The position numbers and the translations under genes are program-made. Shown here piece after piece: positions 33,670 through 41,750 of a DNA stretch of 64,000 nucleotides. The stretch covers positions 1,860,001 through 1,924,000 of the forward strand of contig NZ_CP030064.1 in assembly GCF_003990725.2 (NCBI RefSeq). Direction: 5' to 3'. Numbering within the stretch: the first letter of the stretch is position 1; every line of letters begins with the position of its first letter. A model generated the notes under the pieces. It did not search any database. It saw only the letters and a program-made list of their open reading frames with translations, and was not told where the DNA came from. Source of the stretch: Halorubrum sp. PV6. GTDB taxonomy: Archaea; Halobacteriota; Halobacteria; Halobacteriales; Haloferacaceae.

Positions 33670-36076
33670 ACCCACCATCGAAGCGCGTATCGACGAAGCG
33701 GCGAAGACGGTCGGCTCGGTCTGGCCGATCCACTCGTTCGTGACGGCCAACCCCCTCTCGGGGTTCGAGGACCTGCCGTTCGGCGAGGCGGTGACGCAGG
33801 CGGCCGACCTGTTGGGCGGCCGCGGGTACCCGAGCCGGGAGACGTTCCGGGCGGCGCTCGAAGACGGCCAGATCGACCGGGAGCAGCTCCGCGACGCGCT
33901 CGACGCCCGCGGGTTCGACGACGACCCCGAGACGCTGCTCGAACGCCTCGACACCGGGGTCGAATCCGAGCCGGCGGACGCGGCCGACGAGCGGGTCGAC
34001 CACGTGCTGACCAAGTGGCTGGCCGCGTTCCTCGACGAGGGGAGCGCGAAGTGGGCGATGCCGGACCGCGACGCGGGCTTTTATACCGCCTTCCGCGCGG
34101 TGGCCGAACACGACGGCGACATCCCCGACGCCGGCGTCGTCGCCTCGTTACCCGAGACGCCGGCTGCGGCGATCGAGGCCGTCCTTGAGGCGCACCCGGA
34201 ACAGCAGTGGATACCGATCTTCGAAGAGCAGCTGGCGGCGCTGCCGGGCTGGACCGGCTTCATCAAGCAGCGCGCCGACGCCGACCGCGACTGGCAGTCG
34301 GCCTGTCCGATGACGCTCGTCGACTACCTCGCGGTCCGCCTCTCGCTGCTCGACGCGTTCGGCGTCGACATCGAGACGGACACCGGCCCGGCGACCCCCG
34401 GCGCCGACCCCGCCGACGAACTCGCCGAGGCCTTCCTCAGCGCGTGGGAGGCGAGCTACCGCGCGGCGGTCGTCGACCACGTCGCCGACGAGAGCCGGGC
34501 GCTGGCCGAGCGCGAGACCGCGGAGGCCGAGCGCCCCGACGCCCAGTTGGTTTTCTGTATCGACACGCGCTCTGAAGTGTTCCGGCGCCACCTCGAAGCC
34601 ACGGGCGCGTACGAGACCCACGGGTACGCCGGCTTCTTCGGCGTGCCGATGGAGTACAGCGGGTACGACGCCGAGGGGCCGGTCGCCGCCTGTCCGCCGA
34701 TCGTGGAGCCGCAACACCGGATCAGCGAGACGCCCGTCGACGAGGAGACGCGGGCGCGCCACGACCGCCTGACGAGCATCCGCGAGGTGGCGGGCGAGGT
34801 GCTGGAGTCGCTGAAGACAAACCCCGCGAGCGCGTTCGGCTTCGTCGAGAACGCCGGAAGCGGGTACGGCGTGGCGCTCGCGGCGCGGACGCTCGTTCCC
34901 GGTCGCGTCCGCGAGTTCCTGACGAGCGCCGACGACGCGGTGCCGGACGACCACGAGTTCTGCGACCAACTCGTCAGCCACCAGTTCACGCACGCCGACG
35001 GGCTCCCGGTGGGGCTGACCCACGACGAGAAGGTGGAGTACGCCGCGACCGCCTTCGACCTGATGGGCTGGACCGAGTTCGGCCGCCTCGTCGTGTTCAC
35101 CGGCCACGCCAGCGAGACGGCGAACAACCCCTTCGACTCGAGTCTGGACTGTGGCGCCTGCGCCGGGAACCCCGGCGGGCCGAGCGCGCGCGTGCTCGCT
35201 CGGATCTGTGCCGACTCGGACGTGCAGGCGGCGCTGCGCGAGCGCGGCTTCGCAATCCCCGACGACACCGTCTTCCTCGCCGGCCAGCACAACACGACGA
35301 CCGACGAGGTGGAACTGTACGGCGACGTGCCGGCGAGCCACGAAGCCGATCTGGAAACTCTGCGCGCCGACCTCGAAACCGCCCGCGAGAACGCGGCCGC
35401 CGAGCGCGCCGAGGCGATGGGCGTCGACGCCGCCGCCGGCGCCGACGAGGTGCGGCGCCGCGCCGGCGACTGGGCCGAGACGCGTCCGGAGTGGGGGTTG
35501 GCGGGCAACGCCGGCTTCGTCATCGGGCCGCGCGAACTGACGAGCGAGGCCGACCTCAACGGGCGCGCGTTCCTGCACTCGTACGACTGGACGACCGACG
35601 ACGACGGCGACGCCCTCGAAGCGATCCTCACCGGCCCGATGGTCGTCACGCAGTGGATCAACACGCAGTACTACTTCTCGACGGTCGACAACGCGGTGTA
35701 CGGCAGCGGCTCGAAGATCACCCACAACCCGGTCGGCAACGTCGGCGTCTATCAGGGCAACGGCGGCGACCTGATGACGGGCCTCCCGCTCCAGTCGCTG
35801 ATGGCGGCCGACGACGAGCCGTACCACCAGCCGCTCCGCCTCTCGACCGTCGTCCACGCGCCGGTCGACCGGGTGACTGAGGCGATGACGGGCCACGAGT
35901 CGGTGACGAAGCTGCTGGACAACGGCTGGCTCTCGCTGACGGTCGTCGACCCGACGCAGGACCACCGCGCGTTCCACTACGCCGGCGAGATGGAGTGGGC
36001 GCCGATGGACGACGGCGACGCCGTCGAGCCGACTCCCGAAGCGGCGGCGACCGAACCCGCGGTCGCGGACGACTGA
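33659..36076 (+). CDS. dabA: DabA (DUF2309): carbonic-anhydrase-like subunit of DAB system
   Basis: An 805-residue cytosolic-face protein. DabA is described as a vectorial carbonic-anhydrase-like enzyme that, with DabB, turns CO2 into bicarbonate in the cell. All four expected metal/catalytic residues are visible: Cys300 and Asp302 in VFCIDTRSE, His483 in FTGHASETANNP, Cys498 in SLDCGACAG; the His-to-Cys spacing of 15 equals that I recall for the characterised Halothiobacillus protein (H524-C539). N-terminal WPIHSFVTANPLSGFE is another family signature. The C-terminal 25 residues are acidic. ATG at 33659 overlaps dabB, so translation is coupled. Confidence 0.93.
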   Translation: MSTEPTIEARIDEAAKTVGSVWPIHSFVTANPLSGFEDLPFGEAVTQAADLLGGRGYPSRETFRAALEDGQIDREQLRDALDARGFDDDPETLLERLDTGVESEPADAADERVDHVLTKWLAAFLDEGSAKWAMPDRDAGFYTAFRAVAEHDGDIPDAGVVASLPETPAAAIEAVLEAHPEQQWIPIFEEQLAALPGWTGFIKQRADADRDWQSACPMTLVDYLAVRLSLLDAFGVDIETDTGPATPGADPADELAEAFLSAWEASYRAAVVDHVADESRALAERETAEAERPDAQLVFCIDTRSEVFRRHLEATGAYETHGYAGFFGVPMEYSGYDAEGPVAACPPIVEPQHRISETPVDEETRARHDRLTSIREVAGEVLESLKTNPASAFGFVENAGSGYGVALAARTLVPGRVREFLTSADDAVPDDHEFCDQLVSHQFTHADGLPVGLTHDEKVEYAATAFDLMGWTEFGRLVVFTGHASETANNPFDSSLDCGACAGNPGGPSARVLARICADSDVQAALRERGFAIPDDTVFLAGQHNTTTDEVELYGDVPASHEADLETLRADLETARENAAAERAEAMGVDAAAGADEVRRRAGDWAETRPEWGLAGNAGFVIGPRELTSEADLNGRAFLHSYDWTTDDDGDALEAILTGPMVVTQWINTQYYFSTVDNAVYGSGSKITHNPVGNVGVYQGNGGDLMTGLPLQSLMAADDEPYHQPLRLSTVVHAPVDRVTEAMTGHESVTKLLDNGWLSLTVVDPTQDHRAFHYAGEMEWAPMDDGDAVEPTPEAAATEPAVADD

Positions 36077-36138
36077 CGACTCCCGGCGACTTTTTCGGCG
36101 TGCGATCGTGTGCCGCGACGGCGACAGCGTTAAATTGG

Positions 36139-36184
36139 TGTACAGATTTGTACATCATAACGCGAAACAATACATCGGTGTACA
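36139..36184 (+). promoter_or_regulatory. Phased TGTACA boxes in the trpDFEG promoter
   Basis: TGTACA occurs at 36139-36144, 36149-36154 and 36179-36184, offsets of 10 and 30 bases; AATACA at 36169-36174 is a weaker fourth copy in phase. The last box ends 2 bases before the trpD ATG at 36187. The array covers the core promoter (weak A-box near 36155-36165), so a bound protein would likely repress. TTTTT at 36091-36095 may end the dabA transcript. Confidence 0.6.
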
Positions 36185-36186
36185 CA

Positions 36187-37212
36187 ATGAATATCACAGA
36201 CACGGTCAAACGCGTGACGGACGGGACGGACCTGACGGTCGACGAGGCGCGCGAGACCGCACGACTGGTCTTCGAGGAGGCGACCGAGGCGCAGATCGGC
36301 GCGCTCCTCGCCGCGCTCCGGGCGAAGGGAGAGACCGAGGCGGAGATCGCCGGCTTCGCCCAGGGGATGCGCGACGCCGCGCGGACGATCGACCCGGACC
36401 GCGAACCGCTCGTCGACACCTGCGGGACCGGCGGCGACGACTACGACACGATCAACGTCTCGACGACGGCCGCCATCGTCGCGGCGGGCGCCGGCGTGCC
36501 GATCGCCAAACACGGCAACTACTCGGTCTCCTCCTCGTCGGGGAGCGCGGACGTGCTGGAGGTCGCCGGCGCCGACGTGGAGGCGGAGCCGCCCGCCGTC
36601 GAGGAAGCGATCGAGACGAACGGGATCGGCTTCATGCTCGCGCCCGTCTTCCACCCGGCGATGAAGGCCGTCATCGGCCCGCGCAAGGAGCTCGGGATGC
36701 GGACCATCTTCAACGTCCTCGGCCCGCTCACCAACCCGGCCGGCGCCGACGCCCAGGTCCTCGGCGTGTACGACCCGGACCTGGTGGGGACCATCGCCCG
36801 GTCGCTCGCGCACATGCCCGTCGAACACGCCTTGGTGGTCCACGGCGCGGGGATGGACGAGATCGGGATCCACGACGAGACGGTCGTCGCCGAGGTGACG
36901 GGCGAGGAGGTCCGGGAGTTCACGATATCGCCCGAGGACCTCGGGCTCGATCGCGCGCCGATCGAGGCCGTCGCCGGCGGGACCCCCGAGGAGAACGCGG
37001 CCGACCTCCGGGGTATCGTCGACGGCTCCGTCACCGGCCCCAAACGCGACTTGGTGCTCGCGAACGCGGGCGCCGCGATCTACGTCGCCGGCGAGGCCGA
37101 GACGCTCGCGGCGGGCGTCGAGCGCGCCGCGGAAGCGATCGACTCGGGGGCGGCCGCGGCGAAGTTCGCGGCGCTGTGTGGCGGCGAGACCGCGGCGTCG
37201 GAGGCGAACTGA
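36187..37212 (+). CDS. trpD: Anthranilate phosphoribosyltransferase
   Basis: Second step of tryptophan synthesis: anthranilate + PRPP to phosphoribosyl-anthranilate. The 341-residue protein has VDTCGTGGDDYDTINVST (PRPP pyrophosphate loop) and AKHGNYSVSSSSGSADVLE (anthranilate/PRPP site), and NVLGPLTNPAGA. ATG at 36187 gives the usual N-terminal helical domain; the upstream open frame runs back into dabA. First gene of trpDFEG; its stop overlaps the trpF ATG by one base. Confidence 0.96.
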   Translation: MNITDTVKRVTDGTDLTVDEARETARLVFEEATEAQIGALLAALRAKGETEAEIAGFAQGMRDAARTIDPDREPLVDTCGTGGDDYDTINVSTTAAIVAAGAGVPIAKHGNYSVSSSSGSADVLEVAGADVEAEPPAVEEAIETNGIGFMLAPVFHPAMKAVIGPRKELGMRTIFNVLGPLTNPAGADAQVLGVYDPDLVGTIARSLAHMPVEHALVVHGAGMDEIGIHDETVVAEVTGEEVREFTISPEDLGLDRAPIEAVAGGTPEENAADLRGIVDGSVTGPKRDLVLANAGAAIYVAGEAETLAAGVERAAEAIDSGAAAAKFAALCGGETAASEAN

Positions 37213-37856
37213 TGGCCCGCGTGAAGATCTGCGGGCTGACGCGAGAGGCCGACCTCCGCGCCGCGGTCGACGCCGGCGCCGACGCGATCGGCGTCATCAC
37301 GGACGTGCCCGTCGACTCCCCGCGCGAGGTGGACCCGGCGACGGCGGCGGAACTGCTCGCCGACGTGCCGCCCTTCGTCACCGCGACGCTCGTGACGATG
37401 CCGGAGTCCGCCGAGCGCGCGGTCGAGCTCGCGCGGATGACGACCCCAGATGCGATCCAGCTCCACGGCGAGTGGACCCCCGACGAACTGCGATACATCC
37501 GGGCGGAGACGGCGCGGAAGGTCCTGTTGACGGTCGACGCCGACGACCCGGCCCGCGCCGAGGAGTTCGACGGGGCGGTCGACGCGCTCGTCGTCGACTC
37601 GACCGACGAGTCGGGCGCGGGCGGCACCGGCGAGACGCACGACTGGCGCGCGACCGGCGACCTCGCGGCCCGGCTCACCACGCCGGTCGTCCTCGCTGGC
37701 GGGCTCACGGCCGACACGGTCGCCGAGGCCGTCCGCGTCGCCGACCCCTTCGCGGTCGACGTCGCCTCCGGGGTCGAGATCGAAGACGGCCGGAAAGACC
37801 ACAACGCGGTGGCCCGCTTCGTCGCGAACGCGGGACGGGAGATGGAGTTGGCATGA
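37212..37856 (+). CDS. trpF: Phosphoribosylanthranilate isomerase
   Basis: Amadori rearrangement in the third step of tryptophan synthesis. A 214-residue TIM barrel with N-terminal VKICGLTREADLRAA, in which Cys7 is the general base; the general acid Asp lies in ALVVDSTDESG, and phosphate binding in VVLAGGLTADTV and VDVASGVE. ATG at 37212 shares a base with the trpD stop; the stop overlaps trpE by 4 bases. Confidence 0.95.
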   Translation: MARVKICGLTREADLRAAVDAGADAIGVITDVPVDSPREVDPATAAELLADVPPFVTATLVTMPESAERAVELARMTTPDAIQLHGEWTPDELRYIRAETARKVLLTVDADDPARAEEFDGAVDALVVDSTDESGAGGTGETHDWRATGDLAARLTTPVVLAGGLTADTVAEAVRVADPFAVDVASGVEIEDGRKDHNAVARFVANAGREMELA

Positions 37857-39502
37857 CCGACGCGAACCCGCTCGACCGCTCGAAGGCCGAGTTCGTCGAG
37901 CTCGCGGCCGACGCCGAAAAGCCCGTCGTGGTCCGCGCGTCCGCGTCGCTCGACGCCGACGTGACGCCGCTCGCGGCGTACGCCACGCTGGTCGGCGACG
38001 GCCCCTACGGATTCCTCTTGGAGTCCGGCGAGAAGGTCGCCTCCAGTGACCCGGACGGCGCGTTCACCGCGGACGGCGACGCCGACAAACACGCCCGCTA
38101 CTCGTTCGTCGGCTACGACCCGGAGGCGATCATCTCGGTCCACCCCGACCGGACCGACGTGACGCGGCTCGCCCCGGCGGCGGAGTTTATTAACGGTGAC
38201 GGCGATGACGACGGCGCGTTGGGGCCCGCAGCGGGCGACGCGATAGATCGGATCCGCGCGGCGTTCCCCGACGTGCGCCTCCGTGGCTTTCCGGACACCG
38301 ACCGCCAGATACTCTCCGGTGGCTTCGTCGGCTTCCTCGCGTACGAGGCCGTCTACGACCTCTGGTTGGAGGAGGTCGGCGTCGACCGCCCAGCGACCGA
38401 GTTCCCGGACGCGGAGTTCGCGCTGACGACCCGGACCGTCGTCTTCGACGACAAGGAGGGCACCGTCGAACTCGTCTGTACCCCCGTCGTGGGCGTCGAC
38501 GACGACCCCGCGGCCGTCTACGACGACCTCGTCGCCGAGGCGGAGCGGGTTCGCACTGAACTCCGAGATGCATCGCCGCCGGACCCCGGCGGCATCCGGG
38601 TCGACGGCGAGACCGCGGGCCCGCGCGAGGAGTACGAGGAGGCGGTCCGGACCGCGAAACGGCACGTCCTCGACGGCGACATTTATCAGGGCGTTATCTC
38701 GCGGAGCCGCGAGCTCCGCGGCGAAGTCGACTCGCTCGGCCTCTACGCGGCGCTGCGCGAGGTGAACCCCTCGCCGTACATGTACGTCCTGCGCCACGAC
38801 GACCGCAGCATCGTCGGCGCGAGCCCGGAGACGCTGGTGTCGGTGCGGGGCGACCGGATCGTCTCCAATCCGATCGCGGGCACCTGCCCGCGGGGGACCA
38901 GCCCGGTCGAGGACCGTCGCCTCGCCGGGGAGATGCTCGCCGACGCGAAGGAGCGCGCCGAACACACGATGTTGGTCGACCTGGCGCGCAACGACGTGCG
39001 GCGCGTCTCCGAGGCGGGCTCCGTGCGCGTCGAGGAGTTCATGAACGTCCTCAAGTACAGCCACGTCCAGCACATCGAGTCGACCGTGACGGGGACGCTT
39101 GCGGCCGACGCCGACGCGTTCGACGCGACGCGGGCGACGTTCCCGGCCGGGACGCTCACGGGCGCGCCGAAGGTCCGGGCGATGGAGATCATCGAGTCGC
39201 TGGAGGCGACCCCGCGAGAGGCGTACGGCGGCGGCGTCGGCTACTACTCGTGGACCGGCGACGCCGACTTCGCCATCGTGATCCGGACGGCGACGCTCGA
39301 CGAGTCGACAGAGGACGACGGCTCGACCGAGACCGCGGTGACGGTCCGCGCCGGCGCCGGGTTGGTCGCCGACTCCGACCCGGCCGCCGAGTACGAGGAG
39401 ACCGAACAGAAGATGGACGGCGTGTTGGCCGCGATCGACCGCATCCGCGAGGAGCCGGCGGCCGAAGAGCCGCTGCCGGCCGGCACGGAGGCCGACGAAT
39501 GA
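37853..39502 (+). CDS. trpE: Anthranilate synthase component I
   Basis: Large subunit producing anthranilate from chorismate with ammonia supplied by TrpG. A 549-residue protein, within family range. Catalytic-domain motifs: SPYMYVLRHDDRSIVGASPE, IAGTCPRGTSPVEDRRLA, EHTMLVDLARNDVRRV, TFPAGTLTGAPKVRAMEI and GGGVGYYS. The N-terminal domain includes PYGFLLES, part of the feedback-inhibition region by Trp in this family (the precise S-tryptophan motif is L-E-S as expected). Starts in an ATGA overlap with trpF and overlaps trpG by 4 bases. Confidence 0.96.
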   Translation: MTDANPLDRSKAEFVELAADAEKPVVVRASASLDADVTPLAAYATLVGDGPYGFLLESGEKVASSDPDGAFTADGDADKHARYSFVGYDPEAIISVHPDRTDVTRLAPAAEFINGDGDDDGALGPAAGDAIDRIRAAFPDVRLRGFPDTDRQILSGGFVGFLAYEAVYDLWLEEVGVDRPATEFPDAEFALTTRTVVFDDKEGTVELVCTPVVGVDDDPAAVYDDLVAEAERVRTELRDASPPDPGGIRVDGETAGPREEYEEAVRTAKRHVLDGDIYQGVISRSRELRGEVDSLGLYAALREVNPSPYMYVLRHDDRSIVGASPETLVSVRGDRIVSNPIAGTCPRGTSPVEDRRLAGEMLADAKERAEHTMLVDLARNDVRRVSEAGSVRVEEFMNVLKYSHVQHIESTVTGTLAADADAFDATRATFPAGTLTGAPKVRAMEIIESLEATPREAYGGGVGYYSWTGDADFAIVIRTATLDESTEDDGSTETAVTVRAGAGLVADSDPAAEYEETEQKMDGVLAAIDRIREEPAAEEPLPAGTEADE

Positions 39503-40104
39503 ACGTCGTCATCGTCGACAACTTCGACTCGTTCACCTACAACCTCGTCGAGTACGTCTCCGATCAGCCGCTCGACGGCGAGGCGATCGACGTAACGGTT
39601 TTGAAGAACACGGCGTCGCTGGCGGCGATCGAAGCGGCCGAGCCGGACGCGATCATCATCAGTCCCGGCCCCGGCCACCCGAAGAACGACCGCGACGTGG
39701 GCGTGACGATGGCGGTGTTACGCGACCTCTCGCCGACCGTGCCGACGCTCGGCGTCTGCCTCGGGCTTGAGGCCGCAGTCTACGAGTACGGCGGGAGCGT
39801 CGGGCACGCGCCAGAGCCCATTCACGGGAAGGCGTTCCCCGTCGACCACGACGGCGTCGGGGTGTTCGCCGGCCTCGAACAGGGGTTCCGCGCGGGCCGG
39901 TATCACTCGCTGGCCGCGACCGAGGTCCCGGACGCGTTCGAAGTGAGCGCGACCACCGACCACGAGGGCGACGAGATCGTGATGGGGATCCGGCACCGCG
40001 AGTACCCGATCGAGGCGGTCCAGTTCCACCCGGAGAGCGTGTTGACCGCCGCGGGCCACGACCTGATCCGGAACTTCCTCACGGGCGTCCGTCAGGAGGC
40101 CTGA
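39499..40104 (+). CDS. trpG: Anthranilate synthase component II (glutamine amidotransferase)
   Basis: Class I glutamine amidotransferase, 201 residues, hydrolysing Gln to feed ammonia to TrpE. The nucleophile is Cys87 in LGVCLGLEA (most bacterial proteins have G-H-Q after CL; here L-E-A); the His/Glu pair is in VQFHPESVLT. Oxyanion strand IIISPGPGHPKND. The final 13 bases overlap the 3' end of the convergent MoaB-like gene on the opposite strand. Pairing with the directly preceding trpE excludes a pabA assignment. Confidence 0.95.
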   Translation: MNVVIVDNFDSFTYNLVEYVSDQPLDGEAIDVTVLKNTASLAAIEAAEPDAIIISPGPGHPKNDRDVGVTMAVLRDLSPTVPTLGVCLGLEAAVYEYGGSVGHAPEPIHGKAFPVDHDGVGVFAGLEQGFRAGRYHSLAATEVPDAFEVSATTDHEGDEIVMGIRHREYPIEAVQFHPESVLTAAGHDLIRNFLTGVRQEA

Positions 40105-40805
40105 TCGGCGTCGCCGTCGGCTGACTCGGGAGCGGGCGTCTGTTCCGCGTCGGCGTCTTCGTCTTCCGCTTCGGGTTCCGTATCGTCGTCGCTGTCCCGG
40201 CTCGCGAGCCCGACGAGGTGGCCGATCTCGGGGAGGATGATCTCGTCGACGCCGAGTCGGACCGCGTTCTCGGAGCCGGGGAGACAGAAGACGGGCGTCG
40301 CGGTCGTGACGCCGGCGACCGCTCGCGAGCCGATCGTGTGCGTGCCGACCTCTTCGTAGGAGAGCCGGCGGAACAGTTCGCCGAATCCGGGGAGCGTCTT
40401 GGCGAAGAGCGGTTCGACGGCCTCGGGCGTCACGTCGTCGGGCGTCACGCCCGTCCCGCCGGTGGTGACGACCGCGTCGGTGTCGTCCCGGCGCGCGAGC
40501 CGGTCGACGGTCCCCTGCACGCTGTCGTACTCGTCGCGGACCAGTTCGTGGACGGCGATCTCGTGGCCGGCCGACTCGAACGCGGAGACGAGGTACTCGC
40601 CGGAGGGGTCCTCCTTGAGCGTCCGCGAGGACGTTACCGTTACGACGGCGACCGAGACGGACGCTGCGTCGTGGCTGTGATGGCCGTGATCGTCCCCGCC
40701 GTCGTGATCGTGGCCGTGATCGTCCCCACTGTCGTGTGCGTGGCCGTGATCGTCTCCGCCGTCGTCGCCGTGCCCCTGACTCTCGGAGTCGTGCGCGTCG
40801 CTCAT
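40092..40805 (-). CDS. moaB: MoaB/MogA-like molybdenum cofactor protein with His-rich N-terminus
   Basis: A 237-residue protein. Residues 10-47 are nearly all His, Asp and Gly, encoded by a threefold 30-bp repeat; the MoaB/MogA fold follows: VAVVTVTSSRTLKEDPSG, VVTTGGTGVTPDDVTPEA and FCLPGSENAVRLGVDEIILPE. Family members adenylylate molybdopterin before metal insertion. The His stretch suggests metal (Ni, Zn, Cu) binding or delivery and is not part of the standard fold. A 35-residue acidic tail ends the protein. It overlaps trpG by 13 bases at the 3' end. Confidence 0.9.
   Translation of the reverse strand: MSDAHDSESQGHGDDGGDDHGHAHDSGDDHGHDHDGGDDHGHHSHDAASVSVAVVTVTSSRTLKEDPSGEYLVSAFESAGHEIAVHELVRDEYDSVQGTVDRLARRDDTDAVVTTGGTGVTPDDVTPEAVEPLFAKTLPGFGELFRRLSYEEVGTHTIGSRAVAGVTTATPVFCLPGSENAVRLGVDEIILPEIGHLVGLASRDSDDDTEPEAEDEDADAEQTPAPESADGDADQAS
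40681..40770. repeat. 30-bp coding tandem repeat, three copies (His/Asp-rich)
   Basis: Units at 40681-40710, 40711-40740 and 40741-40770, all starting TGGCCGTGATCGTC. Each encodes about ten residues of the type HGHDHDGGDD in the MoaB-like protein; the repeat keeps the reading frame. Confidence 0.85.
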
Positions 40806-40906
40806 GGGCCACTGTATCTCGCCGACGGTGAAAACACCTCTCCGACGCCCCGGCCGACTTCGCCGGCATCGGTCGACGCGAGGGGGCCGCGATGCGGCCG
40901 ATCCGT

Positions 40907-41329
40907 TTACGGCCAGTCGTCGCGCGTAGGCTCTTCTGCGGCCTCCGACGCCTCCTCGCCGGTCGCGAGGGTCCATCCCGCGGCCTCGGCCGCGTCGTCG
41001 ACGTGGAGGAACTCCCAGTCGGTCGCCTCAGCGAGCGCCTCGTCCGCTTCGTCGACGCCGACGAACACGTGTCGATCCGTGTCGAACTGCTGTGCGATGT
41101 TCTCTAAACTCTCCTCGACGCCGCGCGGCCCCGAAAAGAAGTCCTGTCGCACGCGGTGTTTGCGGGTGAAGTTCGTGACGACGTAGGTCGGTTTCTCGCT
41201 GACGACGCCGACGTACTCCGTCCACTGCCGGGCGTTGTTGAACACGTCGTTGGGGTCCGCGAGAGCCTTCAGCGCCTTCAGTTCGAACGCCAACGTCATG
41301 TCGGTAGATCCGCCACTATCCATGTCCAT
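40907..41329 (-). CDS. DUF7124-like haloarchaeal protein
   Basis: A 140-residue soluble protein. Its core runs LAFELKALKALADPNDVF, YVGVVSEKPTYVVTNFTRK and FFSGPRGVEESLENIAQQFD, with a strand VFVGVDEADEALAEATDWEF near the end and a DDWP terminus. I associate this with the family called DUF7124; no function known. Two in-frame ATGs (41329, 41323) lie together; the first is used. It follows the 71-residue gene on the same strand with 77 bases between. Confidence 0.8.
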   Translation of the reverse strand: MDMDSGGSTDMTLAFELKALKALADPNDVFNNARQWTEYVGVVSEKPTYVVTNFTRKHRVRQDFFSGPRGVEESLENIAQQFDTDRHVFVGVDEADEALAEATDWEFLHVDDAAEAAGWTLATGEEASEAAEEPTRDDWP

Positions 41330-41406
41330 CTCTTCTCCCGGCGAGCGAAAACAACTTCGCTTCCGTGTTCTCGCCCGGCGCTTCGAGGTCGGTGGCGACG
41401 ACCGCC

Positions 41407-41622
41407 TCAGCGCGCGCGGACCTCGAAGTACTCGGTGTACTTCACCACGTCGCCGTCGTCGAGGTCCGTCGTCTCGGGGACGGTCCACGGGCCGTCGGCG
41501 AGTTCCGCGACCACGGCCTGCGTCTCGTCGGCGAGTTCGTCGAAGTGACGGACCGTCGTGTCGGCCGGGACTCTGCCGGTGCGCCGGAGCCGCATCCGCC
41601 GGTTGGTCTCTCGGACTGGCAT
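41407..41622 (-). CDS. Small conserved-looking protein, 71 residues, unknown
   Basis: Starts MPVRETNRRMRLRRTG and continues into an acidic strand-helix segment ending VKYTEYFEVRAR. The basic N-terminus and acidic rest are unusual within one small protein. The ATG at 41622 is about 26 bases from a strong A-box (TTTATATTG on the minus strand near 41646-41654), supporting expression. No family recognised. GC-rich third positions extend exactly over this ORF. Likely precedes the DUF7124 gene in one transcript. Confidence 0.65.
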   Translation of the reverse strand: MPVRETNRRMRLRRTGRVPADTTVRHFDELADETQAVVAELADGPWTVPETTDLDDGDVVKYTEYFEVRAR

Positions 41623-41750
41623 ATGGTGACATATAACATGGTTATTCAATATAAATCCGTCGCCGACGGAACGGGTCGGAGACGGCCGACGCGCCGCGAA
41701 ACCGACGGCTGAGAGAGCGAGAGTGACGTGTCGATCGGAGCCCCCTCGGG

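Noticed and set aside
37031-39073. Long minus-strand open frame across trpF/trpE
   Set aside because: Shadow of the trp genes; composition is repetitive Ala/Arg/Ser without motif.
40681-40770. CRISPR-like repeat
   Set aside because: The repeat units abut without spacers and lie in frame in a coding region (His/Asp-rich tail).
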